A stretch of DNA of 5,277 nucleotides from CAYJEQ01 sp964369235 (GTDB lineage Bacteria; Bacillota; Clostridia; Oscillospirales; Ruminococcaceae), in assembly GCA_964369235.1 (NCBI GenBank), contig CAYJEQ010000107.1:1-5277 (forward strand), written 5' to 3'. Position numbers and translations under genes: made by a program. Positions 1 to 5,277 of the stretch are shown here, in pieces (position 1 is the stretch's first letter; each line of letters opens with the position of its first letter). Below the pieces are notes generated by a model that saw nothing but the letters and a program-made list of their open reading frames with translations, did not search any database and had not been told where the DNA came from.

Positions 1-12
1 TATATAATTATA

Positions 13-1605
13 TTAAGCTACTGTTATACGACGGCGACCACGATACTGATTTTTTAGTAGAGCTTTGCTCATCTTAATCATCATATCAGCCTTTGCCTGA
101 GCGTATTCAGGGTTAGCCCACTGATTAGTACGCTCCTCTGGGTCATTCTTACGGTCAAATAGTACACCGTCATCACGATCCATATAGATAATCAGCTTGT
201 AATCATCAGTGATTAGTGTTCTAACCATATTACGGCTTAGATCGTCATCATCTTCCACTAGTACATAATCCTGAACAGCTTCCTTTTCACCTTCTAGTAT
301 AGGCTTTAGAGAGTTACCTACTAGACGGCTAATAGATGCTTCTTCATAAATTGGGAAGTTTTCTGGATTAAAGCCCTGCCAATCTGGAGTAACTGGTGTA
401 GGATACTCTACACCTGCTAGATCTAGCACTGTAGGCATAAAGTCTAGTATCTGTACAAATGCATCGCTTTTTTCCCCAGGCTTCGGCATATTGGGGTAGC
501 GAACGATAAATGGTATTCTTAGGATTGGATCGTAGTGGAAAGGACCTTTGTTAAACATCTTATGATCCCCTCTAGCATCACCGTGGTCAGATAGGAATAT
601 GATAATTGTATTATCATACTTACCTGTTGCCTTTAGATGGTCGATAACCTGTCCGATACTTACATCAATAGCAGTCATCATACCATAGGATAGTGCTTTA
701 CTTTCCATTACCTGCTCATAGTTACGGCTGGTGTCCTGTCCGTCATGAGCTGGAATCTTACGCTCTGCATACCACTCCTTATGGAAGAAGTCAGGCATGG
801 TGGATTTATCATCATCCCAAGCTACTGGAGGTGGTACATCCTTAGGATCATACATGGAGCTATATGGCTCAGCAGGTCCATATGGCCAGTGTGGATCTGG
901 GAAGGAAATCCATGAGAAGAAAGGCTTGTCTGCTGGCACATTATCAATCTTCTGGATAGCACGATCCTTAATCCACTCATTGTAGTAATACTTATCTTCC
1001 ATAGTGGAGTAGTATGTACCATGCATTTTATCTTCGTAATCTAGGGAATCCTTAGCAGTGTGACGACCTGTAAACTTCTCAAACTGCTCTGGGTGGTTAT
1101 CTTTTAGCCAGTTACGGTAGTCACCGTGGCAATTCCAACCATGTGCACCTATGTAATCTACATTATCAAGGCCAAAGTAACCATCTGGAATACTTGTAAC
1201 CTTGCCTGTCTTCCATAGCATTGCTGATTCTGGATGATCTTCTGGAGTAATCTCTGGGCCATTCTCACCGTGGAACTTATCAATAGACCAACAGGTAAGA
1301 TGTAGTTTACCTGTTGCAGTGGTGTCATAACCATTGTCTTTTAGTAGCTGTGGTAGCACAGGATAATCGTTATTTAGCGGGATACCATTAGTTCTACAAC
1401 CTGTTACACTGCCTGGTAGCCCTGTAAACATGGAAGCTCTAGAAGCCATACAGATAGGCGTATTACAATAAGCATTGGTAAAAAGCATACCATCTGCTGC
1501 AAGAGCATCAATATTAGGGGTTTTTAGCACTGGATTTCCTGCACAGCCTAGCCAGTCTGCTGGCTGCTGGTCAGTACAGAAAACAACGATATTGGGTTTG
1601 TTCAT
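13..1605 (-). CDS. Cytoplasmic type I (formylglycine) sulfatase
   Basis: A 530-residue alkaline-phosphatase-superfamily sulfatase that should hydrolyse a sulfate ester to an alcohol and sulfate. Seen: N-terminal metal site TDQQ (D12, Q13); nucleophile motif C-M-A-S-R with Cys52 and Arg56, followed by ASMFTG; TGKLHL with K100 and H102; FPDPHWPY with H239; SDHGD with D340 and H341; FNKGPF with K353. This is the full set of metal- and sulfate-binding residues known for the family, and K100/H102 favour a sulfatase over a phosphonate monoester hydrolase. The length is normal. The protein begins MNKPNIVVFCTDQQ directly at the first core strand, so there is no signal peptide and the enzyme should be cytosolic. 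AAGGAG lies 7 bases before the ATG. It is the second gene of an operon, 35 bases after the permease stop, with no terminator between. Cys52 needs post-translational conversion to formylglycine by a maturase not encoded here. Leucine codon use is unusual (27 of 32 CTA). The substrate is not identifiable. Confidence 0.95.
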   Translation of the reverse strand: MNKPNIVVFCTDQQPADWLGCAGNPVLKTPNIDALAADGMLFTNAYCNTPICMASRASMFTGLPGSVTGCRTNGIPLNNDYPVLPQLLKDNGYDTTATGKLHLTCWSIDKFHGENGPEITPEDHPESAMLWKTGKVTSIPDGYFGLDNVDYIGAHGWNCHGDYRNWLKDNHPEQFEKFTGRHTAKDSLDYEDKMHGTYYSTMEDKYYYNEWIKDRAIQKIDNVPADKPFFSWISFPDPHWPYGPAEPYSSMYDPKDVPPPVAWDDDKSTMPDFFHKEWYAERKIPAHDGQDTSRNYEQVMESKALSYGMMTAIDVSIGQVIDHLKATGKYDNTIIIFLSDHGDARGDHKMFNKGPFHYDPILRIPFIVRYPNMPKPGEKSDAFVQILDFMPTVLDLAGVEYPTPVTPDWQGFNPENFPIYEEASISRLVGNSLKPILEGEKEAVQDYVLVEDDDDLSRNMVRTLITDDYKLIIYMDRDDGVLFDRKNDPEERTNQWANPEYAQAKADMMIKMSKALLKNQYRGRRRITVA

Positions 1606-1640
1606 TGTGTTTCTCCTTGTTGTATGTAATTAGTTATTTT

Positions 1641-3059
1641 TTATAGTAGGCCAATCATTGCCCAGTAAGGCATGAAGATTGCTAGGATGGAGCCTAGTCC
1701 AATCAATGCACGAATTGAGTTGTATTTAACAAAGCTACCCATAGAAATCATACCTGTACCGAATATTACTAGAACTGGAGCGTATTCGTAAGGAAGTAGA
1801 ACCTGTTCTAAAGAATGAATAAATGTGTATAGTAGTGGCAGTGGGTTAATACCCTCAGCTACAGCTATCTGAGTTAGTGGATCGGTAAACATAGAGTATG
1901 CAGCTACTGGAGTTAGACCAAAGTTAGCAACAAATCCCATAATCCAAGTACCTACAAATGTAGTTGTTAGAGAGCCTGAGATATATGGATATACCACATT
2001 AGCAACATAAGCACCTACCCCTACTTTACTAGATACAGTACCGATTGTTAAACAGGTTACTACGAAGAATATCCCTGTAAAGTTTACCTTCATAACATCG
2101 CCAGCTTCCAGTACACCTAGTGCAAATAGCGCTGCTGCTGCTATTACGAAAAGCTGATCAATTCTAATGCTGTGGTTAGCACTTGTAGCAACTAGAACGA
2201 TTAGGATAAGACCAACCACTGCTGTAATTGTTTCTTTCTGTGTCATTTTACCCATTTTTGCTAGGGTTTCTTTTAGGAATGCAGAGGACTGAATTTCTTT
2301 TCTAGGACGGAAGAATATAAATACTGCCAGCACTGTAAGTGCAATATATATAATCTGTGGCAGTGTCATATGTACCATGTATTCTGTCCAGTTAGGTGAT
2401 GCGCCTGGCATAATTTTTTCTAGGATACCCAGTGTAGTTACATTACCACCACTACCTGTGTAGAACAGGTAAGATGGGCCAAGACAGGCAGCTAGTGTTG
2501 CTAGACCTATAGCAGATGCTTCACGATCCCCAAGTTTAAAGTCCAGTGCCTGACAGATACCAAGACCTAGTGCACTTAGTAGAATTGCTTTAGCAAGCAT
2601 ATTAGCCATAATAATGGAGATTAGAGATCCAACTACAACCATTCCGAATAAAATCCCTAGGAAACGGCCACCACAAATTAGTATAACCTGATAAGCCATA
2701 CGGCGCAGTAGACCTGTTTTGGTAAGAGCCATAGTAACTAAAGCACCACCAAGGGAAATCCATGCAACGCTATCTGTCCATGAGGCATATACCACACTAG
2801 ATGGTTGAGCTAAAAATATTGAGTATGATACAGGAATTAATAGAAGTGTAGCGAACATAGGAATGTTCTCTGTAGCAATTAAAGTAATCATCAGTGATGT
2901 TATTACAAAGAATGTTTTAATGTCTGCTGTAAAAGCTTCGCTAGTTGGTAGTAAAAAGAAAACTAAAGGGATAATAATATTAATTGCCCATTTAATCATC
3001 TTCTTAGTAGACAGGGGATTTTGCTTAAGCTCTGGGGACTTTGTCATAGTTTTTTCCAT
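1641..3059 (-). CDS. DASS/SLC13-like anion permease
   Basis: A 472-residue, very hydrophobic inner-membrane protein with about 11-13 likely membrane segments, starting near residue 24 after a polar N-terminus. It resembles the divalent anion:Na+ symporter (SLC13/CitT/INDY) group. The pseudo-repeat is visible: residues 146-161 (SLISIIMANMLAKAIL, allowing a residue either way) align with the first re-entrant hairpin, GNVTTLGILE at about 205-214 with the usual GTPPN-type segment, FVANFGLTP at 376-384 with the second hairpin, and LPYEYAPVLVIFGTGM at 422-437 with the C-terminal half. Both SNT signatures are changed, to A152-N153-M154 and A378-N379-F380, so cation coupling or substrate may differ from the dicarboxylate carriers. 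GAGGAG sits 8 bases before the chosen ATG; Met5 is a less well placed alternative. It is the first gene of an operon with the sulfatase, which suggests it imports that enzyme's anionic substrate (inference). An exporter of sulfate or product is also possible. Confidence 0.85.
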   Translation of the reverse strand: MEKTMTKSPELKQNPLSTKKMIKWAINIIIPLVFFLLPTSEAFTADIKTFFVITSLMITLIATENIPMFATLLLIPVSYSIFLAQPSSVVYASWTDSVAWISLGGALVTMALTKTGLLRRMAYQVILICGGRFLGILFGMVVVGSLISIIMANMLAKAILLSALGLGICQALDFKLGDREASAIGLATLAACLGPSYLFYTGSGGNVTTLGILEKIMPGASPNWTEYMVHMTLPQIIYIALTVLAVFIFFRPRKEIQSSAFLKETLAKMGKMTQKETITAVVGLILIVLVATSANHSIRIDQLFVIAAAALFALGVLEAGDVMKVNFTGIFFVVTCLTIGTVSSKVGVGAYVANVVYPYISGSLTTTFVGTWIMGFVANFGLTPVAAYSMFTDPLTQIAVAEGINPLPLLYTFIHSLEQVLLPYEYAPVLVIFGTGMISMGSFVKYNSIRALIGLGSILAIFMPYWAMIGLL

Positions 3060-3083
3060 TGTGTAATCTCCTCTTTTTGACTT

Positions 3084-3099
3084 TGATACTTATTTCACA
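3084..3099 (-). promoter_or_regulatory. Possible second, weaker CRP/Fnr-like box at the start of the permease transcript
   Basis: On the minus strand this reads TGTGAAATAAGTATCA, matching TGTGA-N6-TCACA in 8 of 10 defined positions. It shares an AAGTGTGA core with the better box 48 bases upstream. It would lie on the predicted transcription start, where a bound protein would block rather than help initiation. It may be chance in AT-rich DNA. Confidence 0.3.
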
Positions 3100-3102
3100 C
3101 TT

Positions 3103-3111
3103 AGTATATCA
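3103..3111 (-). promoter_or_regulatory. TG-extended -10 promoter of the permease-sulfatase operon (P2)
   Basis: The minus strand reads TGATATACT, an extended -10 element (TG-n-TATACT, 5 of 6 to consensus). At 17 bases the -35 position holds only ACCATC, so the promoter lacks a real -35 and looks activator-dependent. The predicted start near 3096-3098 gives a leader of about 37 bases. The CRP-like box is centred 31 bases upstream of the -10, as in class II activated promoters. Confidence 0.5.
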
Positions 3112-3131
3112 TAGACTAAAGAGCAGATGGT

Positions 3132-3147
3132 TGTAATAATAATCACA
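3132..3147 (-). promoter_or_regulatory. CRP/Fnr-like operator, TGTGA-N6-TTACA
   Basis: The minus strand reads TGTGATTATTATTACA, matching the CRP consensus TGTGA-N6-TCACA at 9 of 10 positions. Its centre (3139.5) is about 41.5 to 43.5 bases upstream of the start predicted for the extended -10 promoter at 3103-3111, which is the class II activator position. It also covers the -10 of the alternative upstream promoter. A Crp/Fnr-family gene ends 178 bases upstream, so that protein is the obvious candidate to bind here (inference). Confidence 0.55.
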
Positions 3148-3161
3148 CTTTAATATGTCAA
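3133..3161 (-). promoter_or_regulatory. Alternative upstream promoter (P1) of the permease-sulfatase operon
   Basis: A perfect -35 TTGACA (3156-3161) is followed by a 17-base spacer and TATTAC (3133-3138, 4 of 6 to consensus) on the minus strand. An A-rich tract at about 3175-3191 lies where an UP element would be. The -10 is entirely inside the CRP-like box, so a protein bound there would shut this promoter off. Confidence 0.4.
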
Positions 3162-3236
3162 CAGATAAAAGAATTTGTTATTTTTTTGTTAATGTTTACT
3201 AGTAATTACCTGGAAAAAACAGTTCCTAACTTATAC

Positions 3237-3256
3237 AGATAAATTCATATTTATCT
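3237..3256. repeat. Perfect AT-only-looped inverted repeat downstream of the Crp/Fnr gene
   Basis: AGATAAAT and ATTTATCT form a perfect 8-base stem around a 4-base loop, about 70 bases after the regulator's stop. The stem has one G-C pair per arm and no U-run follows directly; a T6 tract comes only about 18 bases later. It could be a poor terminator for the regulator gene or an operator. The rest of the 3060-3324 gap holds the promoters and boxes listed separately and no credible gene. Confidence 0.3.
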
Positions 3257-3324
3257 ACATAATAGACCCTAATCCCTCTAGAAAATCTCTTTGTAATATT
3301 TAGTTTTAATCTGTGCTAATATCC

Positions 3325-4011
3325 CTACATAAGACATTCTTCTAAGGACCCACGATCTAGCAGTGTATAGGAATTAAGCTGATAGGCTATCAGTCCTTCC
3401 CCCTGCATAGTGGATAGCAGTCTTACTAGTGTAGGCCTTGACACCCCTAGAAACTCAGCTAATACACTTTTGTTTAAAGGCAAATTAAATGGGATACCAT
3501 TTTCTGCTGGCCCATAGTGACAAAGATAAGCAGCTAATCGTTTTCTCAGTGTTGGGTACCTTAGATAATGTAGCCTTACAGCATTTTCATGAACTCTATT
3601 AGCCAGAAGAAATATTAAATTCTTATTAATCTGCTGATAATAAGGAAAATCTGTACTGCAGCCATTTTTTAAATATGAGGCAGGTATTAACAAGCAGTTA
3701 ACTAAAGAAGCAGCCCTTACATGTCCTGGTGCCGACTGTCCTAGAATTGATATTGCCAAGCCAAAGGCTTGTCCTGGCATTAGAAATTCCACTACATAAT
3801 CAGAATTAGGATTATATATCTCGCTTATTACCTTTAGAGTTCCTTTGGTAACTATAACAACATGATCCTGTGTAAACTCCTCTAATCGCTGTATCTTCCC
3901 TCTTGGAATAGTATGAAGCTGTGCATTAGTGTATTGTAAAAACTGCTCTATCATAAAGCTATCCATTCCATCGAATAGATCGCATTGCAATAGGCAATCT
4001 GAGTATTTCAT
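3325..4011 (-). CDS. Crp/Fnr-family transcriptional regulator
   Basis: A 228-residue protein of normal length for the family. An N-terminal cyclic-nucleotide-binding-like beta roll (about 10-115, with CDLFDGM at the start, VVIVTKGTLKVI at 51-62 and FLMPGQAFGLA at 76-86) leads to a dimerisation helix (about 122-150) and a C-terminal winged helix (about 175-225). The helix-turn-helix is clear: LNKSVLAEFLGVSRPTLVRL at 179-198. The usual cAMP contacts are not seen: the Glu after FG is Leu85, and the Arg-Ser pair is absent in SAPGHVRA. Its ligand is therefore probably not cAMP. Cysteines at 6, 10, 106 and 118 loosely recall Fnr, but their spacing differs. AAGGAAGG lies 11 bases before the ATG. It has its own promoter and lies between the MBL gene and the permease operon, so it probably controls the latter through the box at 3132-3147 (inference). 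Confidence 0.92.
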   Translation of the reverse strand: MKYSDCLLQCDLFDGMDSFMIEQFLQYTNAQLHTIPRGKIQRLEEFTQDHVVIVTKGTLKVISEIYNPNSDYVVEFLMPGQAFGLAISILGQSAPGHVRAASLVNCLLIPASYLKNGCSTDFPYYQQINKNLIFLLANRVHENAVRLHYLRYPTLRKRLAAYLCHYGPAENGIPFNLPLNKSVLAEFLGVSRPTLVRLLSTMQGEGLIAYQLNSYTLLDRGSLEECLM

Positions 4012-4069
4012 TAAAATTCCATCCTTCCTTTGAGAGATACTTACATCTATTTATAATTTATCATTTTAC

Positions 4070-4078
4070 AGTATAACA
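4070..4078 (-). promoter_or_regulatory. TG-extended -10 promoter of the Crp/Fnr gene
   Basis: The minus strand reads TGTTATACT, an extended -10 (TATACT, 5 of 6). At 17 bases upstream GGCTAG is not a -35 match, so the element relies on the TG extension or an activator. The predicted leader is about 50 bases. The upstream half of the promoter lies in the hairpin at 4083-4113. Confidence 0.45.
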
Positions 4079-4082
4079 CAAA

Positions 4083-4113
4083 GTCCTATCTGCTAGCCTG
4101 TAGCAAATAGGAC
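4083..4113 (-). terminator. Long hairpin after the MBL gene, probable terminator or attenuating dyad
   Basis: The minus strand gives arms GTCCTATTTGCTA and TAGCAGATAGGAC around the 5-base loop CAGGC, a 13-pair stem followed by TTTGTGTT. The one imperfect position is a U-G wobble in minus-strand RNA but a C-A mismatch in plus-strand RNA, which points to a hairpin selected in the minus-strand transcript. It lies 60 bases after the MBL stop. The U-tract is weak for an intrinsic terminator, and the dyad also spans the -35 region of the regulator promoter, so an operator role is possible. A T8 run at 4133-4140 has no strong stem before it. Confidence 0.5.
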
Positions 4114-4172
4114 ACTTTAGTAAGATTGATATAAAAAAAACTTATTAAATTTTGTGGATGTTGTCCCTAGAA

Positions 4173-5063
4173 TTATTCAAACACATCTAAATCATTTGCT
4201 GAGATAACTCTGCCTTTAAAATTAGCTTTAACATCTTCCATCATGATTTTATCTATTGCATCGGTTTTCTCATATAAATCTGGGGTGTATGTATTAATGT
4301 CAAAGTGGTATAGATGATGATATAACACCAGTGTTTTAGGCTCAACTCTATTAGCTATAATCCCTAGCTCCTTAGAAGATGTGTGAAGGGTTGAATGGTA
4401 TTTCTGCCAGTGGTCTGCTCTTTGTGCCAGTCCATCTGCATAGTAAACTTCATGAACTAGAATATCACAGCCCTTTGCTGCCTCTATTAGCGCTTCACAA
4501 GGATTGGTGTCCCCAGAGATAACCACTACTTTATCCGGTGTAGTAAATTTAAACCCAAAGGATCCCTCAAATGTTCCGTGGACTACCTGTATAGCTTCCA
4601 CCTTTACCAAATCATCTTGGTACACTATACCACCATTATCTTCTATTTCAGTAACTTCTACCTTAATGCCATCTTTATTAGCCTGCTCAAAACCTGTTAT
4701 ACGCTCATTTATATCAGCTTTATAGGCTTCTTTAATACAGGATACCATATGAGATAGCCCTTTAGGGCCGATCATTTTAAGAGGCTGGTTTCTAACCATG
4801 ACCCAAGGCATTAATATTAAATCCGACAGTCCTCCAGTGTGATCAGAATGTAGGTGTGTTACAAAACAGTGCTTTAGGTTTTCTGACTTTAACCCCTCTA
4901 TGCCCATGTGGTAAGCCTGTGTACAGCGTCTAACTACACCTGGGCCACAATCTACTAAATAAGCTGTTTCATCAACTACCACTGCCACACAAGGGCCACT
5001 TCTACGAGGATCGGTATTAGGTGTCCCTGTGCCAATCATCACTACCTTTGTTCTGCTACTCAT
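4173..5063 (-). CDS. Metallo-beta-lactamase-fold hydrolase (RNase Z/AtsA-like)
   Basis: A 296-residue zinc hydrolase. Seen in order: IGTGTPNTDPRRSGP at 10-24 followed by YLVDCGPG, the opening typical of the RNase Z-like and AtsA-like MBL groups; the zinc motif THLHSDHTGG with H70, H72, D74 and H75; VVHG with H162; SGD with bridging D185; H204; and YHSTLHTSS (223-230) and LYHH (247-250), supplying the final histidines. Only 23 residues separate H162 from D185, which leaves no room for the flexible tRNA-binding arm of true RNase Z. A small-molecule phosphodiester, sulfate-ester or related hydrolase is therefore more likely than tRNA 3' processing. It has no signal peptide, so it should be cytosolic. 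AGGAG lies 7 bases before the ATG. The gene has its own promoter and is followed by a hairpin and the regulator gene. A link to the sulfatase pathway is only suggested by proximity; the substrate is unknown. Confidence 0.88.
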   Translation of the reverse strand: MSSRTKVVMIGTGTPNTDPRRSGPCVAVVVDETAYLVDCGPGVVRRCTQAYHMGIEGLKSENLKHCFVTHLHSDHTGGLSDLILMPWVMVRNQPLKMIGPKGLSHMVSCIKEAYKADINERITGFEQANKDGIKVEVTEIEDNGGIVYQDDLVKVEAIQVVHGTFEGSFGFKFTTPDKVVVISGDTNPCEALIEAAKGCDILVHEVYYADGLAQRADHWQKYHSTLHTSSKELGIIANRVEPKTLVLYHHLYHFDINTYTPDLYEKTDAIDKIMMEDVKANFKGRVISANDLDVFE

Positions 5064-5140
5064 TTAATCACTCCTCTTACTATATGTCTGCTTTTATTTT
5101 GTAGTTTATTGCAATATTTGTAAAACCAAAAGATATAACT

Positions 5141-5170
5141 ACTATAACATTAAATAAGCTGTAAAGTCAA
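5141..5170 (-). promoter_or_regulatory. Sigma-A/sigma-70-type promoter of the MBL hydrolase gene
   Basis: On the minus strand, -35 TTGACT (5165-5170, 5 of 6) and -10 TATAGT (5141-5146, 5 of 6) are 18 bases apart, with a TG extension one base before the -10. This is the best constitutive-looking promoter in the window. The predicted start near 5134 leaves a leader of about 70 bases with no obvious riboswitch or leader peptide. Confidence 0.65.
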
Positions 5171-5189
5171 AAGAATCTCTCTAAAACGC

Positions 5190-5222
5190 AAAAAAGCCTT
5201 GTAGCAAAACTACAAGGTTTTT
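5190..5222. terminator. Bidirectional intrinsic terminator
   Basis: CCTTGTAG (5197-5204) pairs perfectly with CTACAAGG (5210-5217) across a 5-base loop. An A-run precedes it and a T5 run follows on the plus strand; read on the minus strand the stem is followed by C and T6. It should end transcription of a minus-strand gene entering from the right edge and insulate the MBL promoter about 20 bases away. Confidence 0.85.
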
Positions 5223-5277
5223 CGTGGTGCACCACACTCACCTAAATCCGAACATTCTAAATCGCTTAGATTTACGA
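5210..5277 (-). CDS. Possible 3' end of an upstream gene, truncated by the window edge
   Basis: The minus strand is open from the edge for 21 codons and ends ...ECGAPRKTL then TAG, with the stop inside the first arm of the minus-strand terminator stem. The terminator implies that a transcript arrives from the right, so a gene end is expected. A second frame is also open and stops at TGA (5238-5240), ending RFRMFGFR, so the frame is uncertain. I do not recognise either tail and assign no function. Confidence 0.3.
   Translation of the reverse strand, partial: VNLSDLECSDLGECGAPRKTL

Noticed and set aside
797..985. Plus-strand open frame of 62 codons and an overlapping minus-strand frame at 822-1022
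   Set aside because: Both lie fully inside the well-supported sulfatase gene in other frames, lack family motifs and are expected shadows.
13..1605. Phosphonate monoester hydrolase as an alternative identity
   Set aside because: That group also has a DQ start and a C-x-x-x-R nucleophile, but the K100/H102 pair in TGKLHL is the sulfatase signature; kept only as a minor possibility.
2863..3066. Plus-strand open frame of 67 codons, hydrophobic in places
   Set aside because: It is antisense to the permease start; its hydrophobic composition follows from the membrane-segment codons on the other strand.
4504..4725. Plus-strand open frame of 73 codons
   Set aside because: It is antisense to the MBL gene with no recognisable motif.
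5107..5116. Palindrome TATTGCAATA in the MBL leader
   Set aside because: Several 10-base palindromes are expected by chance, more so in AT-rich DNA; no second copy was seen near a promoter.
5224..5235. Perfect 12-base palindrome GTGGTGCACCAC
   Set aside because: About one perfect 12-base palindrome is expected by chance in a window of this size, and it may be coding sequence of the upstream gene.
5224..5277. Possible tRNA or tmRNA 3' end, suggested by ACCAC near the terminator
   Set aside because: No T-arm GGTTCGA-type sequence or acceptor pairing could be placed.

Overview
The window reads as a compact accessory locus from an AT-rich Gram-positive-type (Firmicutes-like) bacterium. Every gene lies on the minus strand, each has a strong purine-rich Shine-Dalgarno site (AAGGAG, GAGGAG, AAGGAAGG), and the intergenic DNA is AT-rich with TG-extended -10 promoters. 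This suggests a Clostridia or Negativicutes-like host, probably anaerobic, but no marker gene fixes the taxon.

In the direction of transcription (right to left): (a) at the right edge, the possible tail of an upstream gene and a textbook bidirectional terminator (5190-5222); (b) a good promoter (-35 TTGACT, -10 TATAGT) driving a metallo-beta-lactamase-fold hydrolase of the RNase Z/AtsA type (5063-4173); (c) a hairpin and an extended -10 promoter, then a Crp/Fnr-family regulator (4011-3325); (d) a 265-base control region with two candidate promoters and a near-perfect CRP-like operator; (e) a two-gene operon encoding a DASS/SLC13-like anion permease (3059-1641) and, 35 bases further on, a cytoplasmic type I (formylglycine) sulfatase (1605-13).

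The simplest model is a module for importing and desulfating a small organosulfate. The permease would bring in a sulfated anion, the signal-peptide-free sulfatase would hydrolyse it inside the cell, and the regulator would control the operon through the TGTGA-N6-TTACA box at 3132-3147. The MBL hydrolase may act in the same pathway, since some MBL-fold enzymes are sulfatases, but this is only suggested by position. The substrate cannot be read from sequence. The sulfatase maturase that must convert Cys52 to formylglycine is not in the window.

The most distinctive observations are: both SNT-type motifs of the transporter are altered (ANM and ANF); the operator overlaps one promoter and sits in class II position for the other; the sulfatase uses CTA for 27 of 32 leucines and TTA for none, unlike its neighbours; and the MBL protein has no room for the tRNA-binding arm of RNase Z. 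No mobile element, CRISPR array, tRNA or rRNA was found, and no stretch above 300 bases lacks a gene.
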